From the NCBI RefSeq assembly GCF_030272615.1, contig NC_081410.1, positions 568,435,152-568,499,151 of the forward strand: 64,000 bases of DNA. Reading direction: 5' to 3'. The DNA is from Cryptomeria japonica. Taxonomy: Eukaryota > Streptophyta > Pinopsida > Cupressales > Cupressaceae. Made by a program: the position numbers and the translations under genes. The notes beneath the pieces are model-generated. The model ran no database searches and was not told the origin of the DNA. It saw only the letters and a list, made by a program, of their open reading frames with translations. Positions 45,155-57,049 of this stretch are shown here, piece by piece. Numbering within the stretch: the stretch's first letter is position 1; every line of letters begins with the position of its first letter.

Positions 45155-48060
45155 CCCAACAAAAATTAACTAACCTACTCAATAGGCAACCAATAAATGG
45201 AGAAATCACTATGAGGTTAGTGATTTTCCTATGTGTTTGAGACGGGAAGCTCCTTCGTATGATGGGATTTTGAATTTTTTGAGTGCTTTTAACTAGAAAA
45301 CACGAATAAACAAACAAGAAAAAATATTTAAAAAAAAAAAATAAAAAAAATCAAAAAAAATCTAACTACGACATAAGAATGCAATACAGATTTATGAAAT
45401 AGAATGTGAAAGAAAAGTTAATAACCACAGAATCTCATAGATCTCCAAACAAACTTCACACTAAGAACAAGGAACAAGGAAATTAGCATGAAAAGACTAA
45501 GTAAATGTAAGAATAATTAGACTTTGAAAAGAGATATTGACATCTGAACAATAAATCTTTATTTGAATTCAAAAAGAGCTTACAGACTCCCCTTTCCCTC
45601 AACAAAGCTCTCTCCTATGGATAGCCCCCCAAAACATTCCCCTATTTTATGAATAAAAGCTTCTTTTATAATATTTCCTTCAACCATGTAATCGTCTCTT
45701 GAAATTGCAGGACTCTAATTTCCCTTGAGACTTTTGGTATACCTCTTTATGGATAGATTAGAAATACAAAATAAACCTTAAAAAAACCATAAATTGAAGT
45801 AGCACTGCCACTCTTTCATCCTCTGTTCATTCAATAACCTTCACTGCATAGGCACGTACCTCTTCATTGTAAAATACATGAGACAAAGACTTTGAATGTA
45901 TTTATAGTGTCGATTGGTGCCCACAATTGTATCAAATCTAATGTCTTCTTGGTTTTCCTTTATCTCCATTTGCAGTGCTTCAATATCTTTGATATTGAGC
46001 TTCCTTTCATCGAAATTGGGTTTCCACTCACAAATATAAATTTGTGCAAGTATGACACATGAACTATTTAATATCATATCTAGAAAGCCTCTCTGTCATA
46101 TTAACAATTGCATCAAAGTTTACACTAGGCGCCAACTCCTCTTTTTCAAATATTTCCTTAATAATTTATACCACATTTGGTGTATCTAGCAGGTTTAGCA
46201 TTATCCTCTAAAGTACCCTTCAAAAAATAGCTTCATTAAGATCAACTGGTCCGTTAGAGGCTGAAAGGACTAATACCCTCTCTTTGTTGATCTAGTCTTC
46301 GTTCCATGTTATTGTCTATTGCTTGAGGAATCTTTAGGACATGTGACTATTCAAAGTCCATGACCGTTCCTTTGCAAGTACTTGTTTGATCATTTAGTGC
46401 TACAGAAAACAGCTCTAATTTTGAAGTAGATTGGTATTCCTTTGCATGCTCCTTATAATCACACCACCAAGAGTTTCCAATCCTATTGATATCTAGAGGC
46501 ACAATATCACTAACATCGCCAACCAACACTACAGTCTGAACAACTGCCACTAGAGGAACAACTTCATTGGATTTTACAGTGACATTTTAAAATGCTATGT
46601 CAGGAAGTCTTATAAAATTGGAATTATTATCAAGAGAACAAAAACAAACAAAAGGCATCTTAACATCAGAGATTTATCAATGCCACAGCCCCCAACATGC
46701 TCCAAGATATTTGACAAATAACTGATAACTCTATGCAGATCTTCTATATATCCAACATTGTAGAAAATGACCCAAAATAATAGAAGTGCCTCTAATCCTT
46801 GATGATGTATGAATTTGCATTTAAGAAATATAGCCCGAATCCCTCTAGTGGTTTATAAATGTGATTGCTTATACTGAAACGAATATGAGTAACCTCTAAT
46901 CGAGTTAAGTAGCATCCACTGAAAAAAAAAATGCATCAACATACTCAAATAGTTGGTGCTATCAAAATGGAGAAAACAAAGATGCACTGCATCTACAACC
47001 AATTTGGTCTTAAGACTATCTATCTTCCAAGTTTTTGAATATGCGTGTATCTAATCAGATATGAAAAAGAGGGAGCTCTAAATTTTAATAAACCCCCATA
47101 AGGTTGTTGGCACTTGCACATCCTTGGGTTACAAGCTGGATTGCCATATTGCCTTCAGAGGGAACTCTAGTTATGTCATTGTTGGTTGTCTCCTCCTCTT
47201 CTTCAATGGCATCCATTTCTGAAACTGGGAAAAATCATGGTTCACTACATGCTTAGAAGGGCGATCTACCGCCTATTTTCCTCAATGAGTTACAATGAAA
47301 GTGAAAAGGTCGCACTTCTAGATAAATTGAGTCTAAAATCCTTGAGAGGAAATGGTTTTGATGGACTAAAGATTGACATGGATAAGCTCACTATTACAAA
47401 ATCCCTCACAACCCTGCTCTTAGAAACATTTTAATCCTCATCAATCAATATTGATAAAGGTGTTCACCTTTTTTTTCTAGTCATTGAATGAGAACATAGG
47501 TCCTCATCCATAATAGAAGATTATATAGTTTGTCCCACTTCTCCCATCTTGATCTTTAGTAGCTTTAAATTGAACAAGAGAAACCTTTTTATAGCAGGGA
47601 GACAAAAGGTTCACTAATATTTCTCTTTAGTTTAGACCAATTTCATCTAAAGAGATATTTCATCAAAAGAGAGGGACACATCTGTAAATTGAGGTTCTTC
47701 TGTATCGAATCACACTCAGCGATAGAAAAAAATAAATTAAAAAAAATTGAGATTCTTCTGCAGCATCGAATTGAGGTTCTTCTATATCGAATCTGTATCT
47801 AGAATCAATAAGGAAACAATTGTAAGCTAGAACCAAGCTACCATTCATCAATGAAGTATGGAAACAGTTAGAAGATAGAATCAAACTACCATTTATCAAT
47901 GAAATAAGGAAACAACTAGAAGATAAGCTACCATTAATAACTGATACCTGATATCATCCCCCTTCTTATAACTGATACCTGATATCATCCCCCTACTAAT
48001 GTCATGGCTATCTAGGAAAGCTTTAAACATTCTTTATGAAGAAAAATAGAGGAAGTGTGA
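45155..48060 (-). pseudogene. AAA-ATPase pseudogene, copy B
   Basis: Collinear with copy A at roughly 80-85% identity by eye. It begins with TGAGGTTAGTGATTTTCC at about 45210 (copy A: 41447). It ends around the shared TAATGTCATG.(C/T)TATCTA at 47998 (copy A: about 43998). It retains ELAPSVNFDAIVNMTE, closer to the family consensus than copy A, plus NEVVPLVAVVQT and LNDQTSTCKGT. It lacks the LVLAASNRP stretch in one frame and has an extra 50 bp near 46315. Stops in all frames. An original tandem duplication of an already decaying gene is the simplest reading. Confidence 0.7.
47941..47998. repeat. Short tandem duplication
   Basis: ATAACTGATACCTGATATCATCCCCC is present at about 47938 and again at about 47968, a 30-bp period. 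It lies inside AAA-ATPase copy B. GAGGTTCTTCTGTATCGAAT-type text is also duplicated just before it (47690-47790). Confidence 0.8.
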
Positions 48061-48600
48061 TCATCTACAATCATCAAAACAAAAGTATATAGTATTTAAG
48101 AGAATTTATTACATTTAAGGGACATGATGAAAATAAAACAAATCGTTTGCATTTTAGAATTGTTGGGCTCATCTGAAAGAGAGCCCTTCAAAAATTCTCG
48201 ATGGCCTACCTTTGAAGGAAGGCCAAAGAGGGGGTTTGGAAATAGTTTTCAACCAGCAATTGACGCGCCTCGGTTATAACCTCACTAGCTGCGTCATTGC
48301 CCCGAGCGCAAAGATGTCTCCTCTTCACTTCCACCCCTCTATTTATATTATTTCGTACTCGCACTGTTTCTTTCACGACAAATGTGGTACTAAAATTATC
48401 ATTTGCTCGCTCGACTGTCATGTAATATTACTGCGCAACCATAGTAGAAAGAAATCCCATTTGCGAGGAACAAGGAGAGCCCATGTGCCCATCGTGATAA
48501 GAAGTTATTTGACTTGAATTTCAAAATAGAAAGTTACAATCACATTACGGCTAAGCAAAAGATTATGAAGTTTTTATCTTTCTAATTATGTTTTTAAATA
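48061..48600. other. Noncoding DNA, nothing recognised
   Basis: Less AT-rich than its surroundings (48200-48500). Open frames on both strands (48206-48421 -, 48212-48517 +) overlap each other and show no domain. Confidence 0.35.
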
Positions 48601-49518
48601 TATAAAATTTAATATATTAAGATTTTGTTATATATATATATATATATTAATTATTTTTTTCAATTTAAATAGGAGTATGTACAATTTCTCTTTTTTAGAT
48701 GTGTCCCCATCAAATATTAATGGAAAAAATCATTAAAAATATATAATATTGATTTAAATTTTTAACAATGCATTTTTACATCTTATTATTCATTCTATAT
48801 ACATTGATTTTTAATTAATTGATATTTTTAAATATATATAATTTAGTATATTAAGATTTTGGTTTTCAATTATTTTTAGTAGTACATTTTTTTGAATATA
48901 TCTATGATTTTTTTTATAATATCAATTCATTTAATTAAATTTTAAAAAATACATTTTACATTTTTACATTTTATATATATATATATAATTATTTTTCTTC
49001 AATTTAAATAGGAGCATGTACAATTTCTCTTTTTTAGGACGTGTCCCTATTAAATATTGATTTATTTAATTTTTTAACAATGCATTTTTTTTTGTTTGGT
49101 AATAAGCTTTTATTTTACTCAATTTCTGAAACAAAGTACAACATCATTTTAAGATAAACTTTCAGTCATCCAAAAAACCCACCAAACCAAAATCATCTAT
49201 CCATGCTAAATCATTTAACAAGCAAACCGCCCTACCCAAATCCCTTTACAGCTTTGTTGAGCTCAAAAAATCGCTTAGAGAAACAATTTACAGTTTAAAA
49301 AACAAAACAAAACTAAGAACAACAAACCACCATCTTGCTTTATCCGATAAAAACTAAAACTAAAAACTAAACAGGGCAAAACCCCCAAGACGCAAAACAA
49401 AACAGACAAAAAACTATAAAATTTCATTACAGAGCAAGGAAATTCATTTACTGGCAGCATGTGAGCTCTTGGGGTCTACTCCTCCCATCTGCTCATTTGT
49501 TGCCTTTCTCTTTCATGG

Positions 49519-50196
49519 TCATAGCTCTCTGCACCTCGAAAACTCCGCTTTTTCCTTAGCCTGCTCAATCAACGCTTCCACACCCATCAACTGCACAAAC
49601 ACTTTCAAAGCCTCCCATCCGTGTTTGGCCTCCTCTCCGCGGCGAGCTTTGAACCATCCCTCTGGCCAACATACAAAGGGAATGCGATTCTCGAAAACCT
49701 CACGCTCTTCATTTTCAACTCCTTCACAAACATCAATTCCTACACCCGGTATCACCCACTCAAGAATTGAATCCATTCCATCCAGATAATCTTTGTGTAC
49801 AATTGACTCCATCACCCACTTCACCGTTTCCTCCAACTCTCCCAAATCCAGTCCCCATGCCATGATTAATGAATATACATCCATGTTTGTTTGGTACATG
49901 TGTCTCAAATCACCAAACACCTCACCCAAGATCAATTGCACACATCTTATCAGTCTGTCATCTTTAAAAAGAAACATTCCCTTCAATCTCCTTTCGGTCA
50001 CATCACCAAAGAAAGGGCACAATTGCATTCTGGTCTTCAAAGTAAAGTTTGCCTCCATAATTTCTTTGCTACAACAGGGCCACCACCCTACTCCACTCCT
50101 ACTCAAAAGCTTTTTCAACATGAAAAAGTCTGTAGAAGCATCGAGAAAGGAGGGCATGCTAACTTTAAATAAAAATTCCACTACAAATTTGGCCAT
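49519..50196 (-). CDS. ORF downstream of RNase H in truncated LINE, 225 codons, unknown
   Basis: Open from ATG 50196 (MAKFVVEFLFKVSMPSFLDA) to 49519 without a stop. It contains ERRLKGMFLFKDDRLIRCV, GEVFGDLRHMYQTNMDVYSL, WVMESIVHKDYLDGMDS and a charged C-terminus (EALIEQAKEKAEF). Trp and acidic residues are frequent and composition is protein-like. It lies about 100 bp after the RNase H stop and inside the LINE boundaries. It shares no obvious sequence with the third ORF of the other LINE. Because this frame is intact while the upstream RNase H has stops, it may be younger, selected, or open by luck. No family recognised. Confidence 0.55.
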   Translation of the reverse strand: MAKFVVEFLFKVSMPSFLDASTDFFMLKKLLSRSGVGWWPCCSKEIMEANFTLKTRMQLCPFFGDVTERRLKGMFLFKDDRLIRCVQLILGEVFGDLRHMYQTNMDVYSLIMAWGLDLGELEETVKWVMESIVHKDYLDGMDSILEWVIPGVGIDVCEGVENEEREVFENRIPFVCWPEGWFKARRGEEAKHGWEALKVFVQLMGVEALIEQAKEKAEFSRCREL

Positions 50197-50302
50197 AAAT
50201 GTAGAGTGTCCTCTTTACTTCGTCGTCCTTCTTACCATCACTTCTCTGGACAAAACAATCATGTTATTTCGTCATTAAAGTTTTTTTATTTAATACTACG
50301 AA

Positions 50303-50850
50303 CTAACCACTTAAAAGATCACCAAACTCTTCTAAAGAAATATGCCTAAAATCTTCAGTCCTTAGTACGCCAACCGCTCCAAAAGTTAGAGCCCATTTTG
50401 ATAAGGTGTCAACTTCCATATTCCCGGATTTCCTTACATGGCTAATACATAAATCTTCAAAAAATGTTAATTCTTCCATTACTTTAGCAATTGGATTTTG
50501 GAGATGCCATGCATCGATTCTCCCCTTTATAATTGCATGAATGATTATTAGGGAGTCACCCTCTAAATGGATTTTCAAATCCTCCAAACTCTTGCCAAAT
50601 TTAATAGCTGTTAATGTTGCTAAGGCTTCAGCTACATTGTTTGTTCCATCATTCAACTTCTTTGCCCCTAATTCAACCATGTCCCCTTTCTAGTCTCAAA
50701 CAATGAAACCTGCTCCTGACGGCCCAAGGTTCCCTTTAGATGCTCCATCAAAATTAATTTTCCACCATCCCTCCATCAGTTTTTCCCAGGCAACCTCAAT
50801 TTGCTCTTTTGAAGCTGAATTAACCCCTCTAGGCTCCTTAACGGGCTTTT
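50303..50850 (-). pseudogene. LINE ORF2 RNase H remnant
   Basis: Begins near the truncation with KLMEGWWKINFDGASKGN, then GAGFIV, two stops (TGA and TAG exactly where RDQ-type CGA and CAG codons would be), then NNVAEALATLTAIKF, HLEGDSLIIIHAI and ISHVRKSGNMEVDTLSKW. These are the RNase H Asp, Glu, Asp and His/Asp motifs in order. Confidence 0.85.
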
Positions 50851-51140
50851 AACTTGATGCATTTTTACATCTTATCATTCATTCTATATACATTGATTTT
50901 TAATTAATTGATCTTTTTAAATATATATAATTTAGTATATTAAGATTTTGTTTTTTAATTATTTTTAGTAGTATTTTTTTTGAATATGTATTATTTTTTT
51001 ATAATATTGATTCATTTAATTAAATTTTTAAAAATATATTTTTATATTTTATTATTCATTATATATATTTTAATTAATTTTCTTCATTTTAAATAGGAAC
51101 ATGTACAATTTCTCTTTTTTAGGATGTGTCCCCTCAAATA

Positions 51141-51600
51141 TAAATGGAAAAAAAAATCATTAGAATAATAGATTACATATTATTAAATAATCTTAGCTAA
51201 CAATCCATTAAGCAAAACCCACAAAATTAGGGCAATCTGGGAGGCCTCCAAAATGTTGAGGAAAGGAGACACATTTTGCACTTTTCTACAAATCTTTCTT
51301 CTGTAGTTTAACCAGAGGGCAATTATATGAATCTCTTTTTCATAGGACGAGATCAAAGTGCTCACTGTTTTTCTCTACAAGGATTTTATGGAGCAAGTGA
51401 GGAATTGGAATTAGGGCTTCTACAACTGTAGGAGGGGGCATCGATCCCCTCCTAAGGGGTTTTCTCTTTGCAAATTGTAGGTGATGTTTTCCTCTTTTGT
51501 TTCTTTTCCTCATTCATTGCTTTGGCAAGGATCTTGTTGGCTATGTGTATGTTCTTTTTTAGATTTTTATTTATTTGGTGCATAATATATATGCTTCTTT
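51141..51600. other. Noncoding DNA, nothing recognised
   Basis: Possibly the 5' leader of the + strand LINE fragment that follows (TGTAGGAGGGGGCATCGATCCC near 51430), but no boundary was found. Confidence 0.35.
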
Positions 51601-51624
51601 AATTTTTGGTTTTACATTGCCTTA

Positions 51625-53080
51625 ATGAGCAGGAATCCTTTTAGTAGCCCAGAAGGTTCGAGTAATAAAAATGAAAGGAATAAATCCTTTTGCGATGTCA
51701 TTGCAGAGAAGGTAATAAATGTTTCGGCTTCTATATTTTTTATTTTCAAATATGGTGGGGAAAATGGGGAGCATGGAACGGGTGATAATGGGCAAAGTAA
51801 ATACCCTCTCCCAAACCCTAGAAACTAACTCTTTCCTCAAATCCTGGAACGACTATTGCTTTAACCAACAAAAAGAATAGTCTAAAGGGTATTGCCATCT
51901 TCTTAGCAACAACAGACTATAATAAATTACCTACTCATAGATTTATTGATGATTGTGTTAAAAATATTTGAATTGAAAAACTTTCAAGTTTTCAAATTTC
52001 CTTTTCTAATTTCCTTTCCTAGAATGATTCAAAAAGGATTATTTATTGTTTTCTTCGAGGATAGTAAAATACTAAATATAGTTTAGATAAATGTGAGAAT
52101 TTGCCAATAATAACCAAGATTTAGAGGCCAGTGAAAAGCACAAGAATAAGAGAGAAATAATATGTGATAAGAACAAACTGTATTCTCATCAATAATGCAA
52201 TAAGATGAATCAACTCGATTACATACAATGTAAATGAGTCTTATTATAAAGGCAAGGCTATGAGAGCACAAAATGATGACATGTGGCCCAACGAGATACA
52301 AGGGTAGGTAGAGGTAGGTAGGATAAATAACAGATAATTCCACTAAAGGTGGATCACCCACTGAAGATGGAATGAGATAACAAGATAACACCACAAAAGG
52401 TGGAATTTCTCCTACAACCATGTTCCCTAGATGCACAGTTCCCTAAGTGTCTCATATGCAAAAAGCAATGAATGCATTAACCCAAGTCAAATTAAGTAAA
52501 GTATAATTTTGAGGCATAATTTGTAAACACCAACAACAAACAATACTAAAATGTTGGAAGTTGTGTATTCCCTACCCTTAAATGGTTTCAATAGGCTATA
52601 AACAAAGAGGTGTTGGCTTTGTCATGCCCTCATTGGATTACCATACAAAATGTCCCACTTATGATGTGGGTCTTCTTACCACAAATTCTAGCTCCTCTCG
52701 GGAAGGTTTTAAGGAATGACGAAACTAGGCAAATTTTGCCCCACCTAGATGTTAGGGTTTTGGTCTCTCTCTTGTTGGGAGTTGAGATTATAGAGGTCAT
52801 AGGAATTGCTATGGAAGACTCATACTTCTCATGTGAAGTTGATATTCTAGATGGTCTCAATGCCTATTATCTGTGTCGGAAATGACACATTGGAAATTAT
52901 TCTCAGTTGGCCTAGTAATATGGATCCCAAATAGAAATCTAGGGCTTTTAAAAGTGCTAGTAATTTGGTGCTCTCTAATCATGAGGTGAGGTCTAACCCT
53001 AATCTTGGTTCTATCGTTAATTCTATTCATAGCAATCATTAGATTCACAACAATCTTAAAAGAGTTCATAAGCATGATTT
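51625..53080 (+). pseudogene. LINE ORF1 fragment (DUF4283-like), split by an LTR
   Basis: The first part (51625-52080) starts MSRNPFSSPEGSSNKNE and later reads KGIAIFLATTDYNKLPTHRF. After the inserted 0.45-kb block the frame reads CPHWITIQNVPLMMWV, APLGKVLRNDETRQILPHL, then LDGLNAYYLCRK, a degenerate zinc-knuckle start (CRLC in relatives). The order matches plant L1 ORF1 (DUF4283, then knuckle). No downstream ORF2 was seen by 53100, so this is a fragment. Confidence 0.5.
52092..52535 (-). mobile_element. Probable solo LTR
   Basis: On the - strand it begins TGTTGGTGTTTACAAATTAT and ends CAAATTCTCACA. A promoter-like TATAATAAGAC lies about two thirds along, as in retrotransposon LTRs. Flanking 5-mers are ATAAA and ACAAA (one mismatch). 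AATACTAAA occurs just outside both sides (52068 and 52542), an alternative 9-bp direct repeat. It interrupts the LINE ORF1 fragment. Confidence 0.6.
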
Positions 53081-53850
53081 AAAATTTTGATTGATATTTT
53101 TCAGTGCCAAGAACTACATAAGCTAAATATAGAACAACAAAGAACAAATAATTCCAAAGAAATTGAGCACTAAACATCATAGAATCTTCATTGTTGGAAG
53201 TACAATTACAAAATACAAAAGTCCATTATGACACATAGTAGAATATTTAGATCCTCCCACAAGAAGCACTCACTAAGGTTTACTAGAATTAAAGTTTCTA
53301 TTATTTGATAAAATCTAACTACTAGTAAACCCCTAGTACATAAAAAAAAAACATTTATAAGACTAGCCCCTCCCATCATGACAATGAATTTGAATATACC
53401 TGGGCTTTATTGGGGCTCTTGACTATATCCAATGAGAAAGACATACATGTAATTCAAACCATTGCATGAACTCACAATTATCTTTCCTTTGATTGTGTCA
53501 TGCAAAGAAGTCATGAAAAGAAAGAACCAATGGCATAGCTCCAAGGAAAGTTGTCAGATCCTCTCTCACTTTCAAGAAGCACTCTACTAACAGGTGTCCC
53601 ATTGTACTTCATTCAATGGTAGTACCACACTTTCTCACTCCTTATATTCCCAACCAATGGTACAACATTATTGTGTATCTTTGCCATCAAGCCCTCAAGA
53701 CATGTGCTTGAATGAAAAGAGACAATACAAAGAAAATCTCCTTCAAATATTTTTGTGGACTTTAATTTTACTAAACATGAACTTGGCTACCATGTGTATC
53801 AATAGCACTACATGGAGGAAAGGTAACATTCCTTTACAAAGAGAATGCAT
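53081..53850. other. Noncoding DNA, nothing recognised
   Basis: An 88-codon + strand frame at 53594-53860 shows no domain. TATGACACATAGTAGAATATT-like AT-rich text elsewhere. Confidence 0.35.
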
Positions 53851-56340
53851 GTGTAGATGACACCTATTCCTATTCCAAAAGGTACTATGCTTAGCCAAAG
53901 AAAATACATTAAGGATGTTTCAAAAGTCAAAAGTATGACTCCAACTTAGTCGAAACAACTTTATTATTTCTATCAAATCCTCAAGCATATCAATTGAAAA
54001 TGTAGAGGCTCTCTATAGCTTTGGTGAATAACAAGGGATCTTGTCCTGTAGATATAGAACCCAAAATCCATGGTTTTCAAACCCAAAGTCAAGAAGGCAA
54101 AAATGAAATACAAATCCAACAAAATTATAACCTCTGGGGAGATGAAGAGATGTCCACTAATATTTAGAGGGATGAGCCTTTTTCTTTAGAGCCTCAAAGA
54201 CTTTGTCTAGATCAATAATTTCTATTTATTCAAATTTTGCACTATGTCTCACATTTGAAATTCTAATTTTGCAAGGAAATGAAGAATTTCTTCCACCCAT
54301 TTGATGCTTGGTGCCTCGCTTAAACCTTGAAAAACACTTTGGCCCTTCTATTTATCCTTGAGTAAGTTTTAGATTAGCTCTTTCAGAGCATTGCGCTATT
54401 AGGAAGGAAAGGGGAGGGGAGTCCTAAATGGACTAATTTCTTGATATGTCCATTCATCTCCTTGACCAACTCTTAGGCATTTAGAATGGCCTTTCACTTC
54501 AAAGAGGTATTATTGCAACTCAAAAAATTCATTGACCTTTAACATTTCTTGCCTTCCATTTTCAACTTCGGCTACCTATAATGTCTCTTCTAAAGCACTG
54601 TATAGCCTTTGCACCAAAAAATGAGATTTTTGACTTTGGGTATGATTAAGGAGAATGTTTGATCAACTATTTTGAACATGATTCAACTCATTTACTCTTT
54701 CTTATAATTTTTGTTTAGCGGTGTGCTTTTATTTCTTCAATACATCAACCTGTACTTGGGTGTCAGCTAACTTTTCTTACATTTTTCTATTTGGTCCTAC
54801 TATATTTGGAAGGTTTCTTTTATTATGCACTCTTGAAGGTCTACCTCTCATCTATTTATTTCTATGTCTTTTTATTTCTTCTTCATAGTCGGTTGATTCA
54901 TAGTGCTCTTGATGCACACTAGCTCTTGTTCTCTTTTCTCCAACTCTTAGATAGCCTTGAGATATCCTATTGTGATATAATTTTGCATTTTATCCATCAA
55001 TTCAAATTTATCCTAGGGCTTGACCTATCTTAGATTCAAGCCGACATCATGGATGGAGTAATCCTTAGGCTACATCTGATCTTGAGGCTTGATCATAGTT
55101 AGTGTCATGCCAACAATTATTAATGATTGTTGGACTATATCATACATTGATCACATATAGGGAACAAGGAGAGACTTTCCTTATTTCTTCCTTTGTTTTT
55201 CCAACTGAGCCTCACAAGCTCATCGAATTCTTCTTAATTTCATACACTTCTTCTACCTTTGCTCCTTTTGTAGCCTCTTCTTTGAGCCATTTTTATTCCT
55301 CTCATGGTTTCTCTTTTTCTGCTATCTCTTTATGCATGTAACTAGTATCATATGGGGAAGCCAATAATTCATGTGATTCATGCCAAAGCTTCTCCCACTA
55401 TTCATCCACAATGATATCTTCAAAATTCTTTTTTATTTCATAAATTTGTAGCCTATATTTCCAATAAGCCTCATTTTTTTCTATACTCAATTCCTCCTTA
55501 AGGAGATATTATTTGATATTCCTTTTCATTAGCTTAGATGGGTCATATTATTTGATGGACTTGTAAAAGGACTCCCATGGCTAGAGAGGCTCCATAGGAA
55601 TCTAAGCTAGATTAGTATAGATGACCAATGAGTCCTCAACTAGTGATCATCACTGCTCAAAATATGGTTACGGTTCATGCACGAACATTGATACTAGCTT
55701 TAATATGGCCACACAACCCTCAAGATCATAGCTCCAATGATCATTTATTAGGTCTAGGCCCAATTAAGCCAATTTTAGACCAAGAAAATACCTAGTTGAC
55801 CTCTTTATTACAATAATTCCTCTTTTAAAAAATGGGAGATCATAGATGACTTTATTATTTCTCTCGGTCCCAAAATATAAATCTATGACATGCCATCTCA
55901 ATGACAAGGACTCTGTCGATTAACACTAGCAAAAGCTTGAATGGTTCTTCCTTAAAACTATGGAGCTAGATCATTGTAAAATGAGCTCTAAAGAATCAAT
56001 TGATAGGATTTTGGAATTCATGAGTCACTTTGTTTATTTGTCACTTATTTTGAAGGTGATATTCTCAAGGTTTAGATTAGTTAGGGATAGAGTACAAAGT
56101 ATCTTCAAAAATTCATAGTAATCATGTGTTATTGAGAGAAAGTGGGCCCATGTAAATACATGGATAATTTTCCATGGATATGAGGAAACTTCTACCATAG
56201 CCAAATGCATTTAAAAAAAAACATTGAATGCAATAGAAAATAATGATTCCTAGAATTTTTCTCATGCTTAAAATTTGACAACTATTGCTGAATTCTCTCC
56301 ATGATGACCTCCACAAAATCCATTTTGTAAGTCTTTTATC
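53850..56340 (-). pseudogene. Ancient coding remnant with coiled-coil segments, unidentified
   Basis: The - strand between about 55600 and 55180 reads as one frame with stops: PWESFYKSIK, YDPSKLMKRNIK, YLLKEELSIEKNEAYWKYRL, NFEDIIVDE, WEKLWHESHELLASPYDTSY and KWLKEEATKGAKVEEVYEIK. Stops fall where CAA, CAG or CGA would be expected. Protein-like text continues on both sides (for example MDFVEVIMERIQQ near 56320, and EELRRVGEKRT-like and AEVENGRQEMLKVNEFFEL near 54950-54490). Heptad-like Glu/Lys/Leu suggests coiled coil. Probably part of a plant transposable-element gene; I cannot name it. Confidence 0.5.
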
Positions 56341-57049
56341 TTGAAACTTTTTATGTGGAAATTCGTACCCAAGTGGAATTAGTATATGCTTGAATCATTA
56401 TCATTCCCAAAGATGAAATCTAACATAGAGAATGCATTCTACATGTGTAGTACAAATCTATAATTAACAATAGGTAGTGAAGGTTATGTAGGACTAGAAA
56501 TCATCATGCTAATCAGATCAATATGCAACCAAAAAACCTAATCTAATTAAAAAATTCAATTATAACTCAATAAAAGCTTGCTAACAAATTCAACAATGAA
56601 AATAAACCAAGACAATGAAAAATCCATGTTGAATCCAGGCATGTCGCTTCTATTGTTCTTGTCCTCTTGATGCGTGATATGGTAGTGGCTCTCGAAGTTG
56701 CATTAAACCTACAAAACAAAGCCACAAGAATTCGAAGAATGTCATTGTCTAAAAAGGAAGATTGATGCTCAATTAATAGATTTCAAAAGGTTTGATTGAA
56801 TGACTGAGATAAATTTGAGAACAAAATTGATCAATGGTTGAGATTAAAAGAGACAAGTTGGCGGGAGAGAATTACTCATCCCGACTGAGTATGATTGAGA
56901 GATTAAATCACGTGATCGAATAATTAAGTGACATGATTGAGAGTTAAGAAAATTGTTTGAATATCTAACTGATTTGATTGATTAGTTAGAAAAGGTTGGT
57001 TGGATAGTTAACTAGAAGTCAGTGATAGTTAAGAATTTTGCCATGTGTG

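Larger units (their letters stand above)
49090..50856 (-). mobile_element. 5'-truncated plant L1-type LINE
   Basis: ATGCATTTTT flanks both sides (49080-49089 and 50857-50866), a 10-bp TSD. The left edge is a T-run, the A tail in the element's own orientation. It contains only the end of ORF2 (RNase H), a long ORF after it, and a 3' UTR (about 49090-49460). 1,767 bp long. Typical of 5'-truncated target-primed insertion. Confidence 0.88.
48640..51140. repeat. AT-rich tandem repeat (308-339 bp), split by a LINE
   Basis: The anchor TAAATAGGAG(T/C)ATGTACAAT occurs near 48671, 49010 and 51095. Spacing is 339 bp, then 308 bp once the inserted LINE plus one TSD copy are subtracted. Units share TGCATTTTTACATCTTAT and ATACATTGATTTTTAATTAA. 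Extreme AT content. Confidence 0.8.

Noticed and set aside
48206-48517. Overlapping open frames of 71 and 101 codons
   Set aside because: Opposite strands of the same stretch, with no motif and no homologue recognised.
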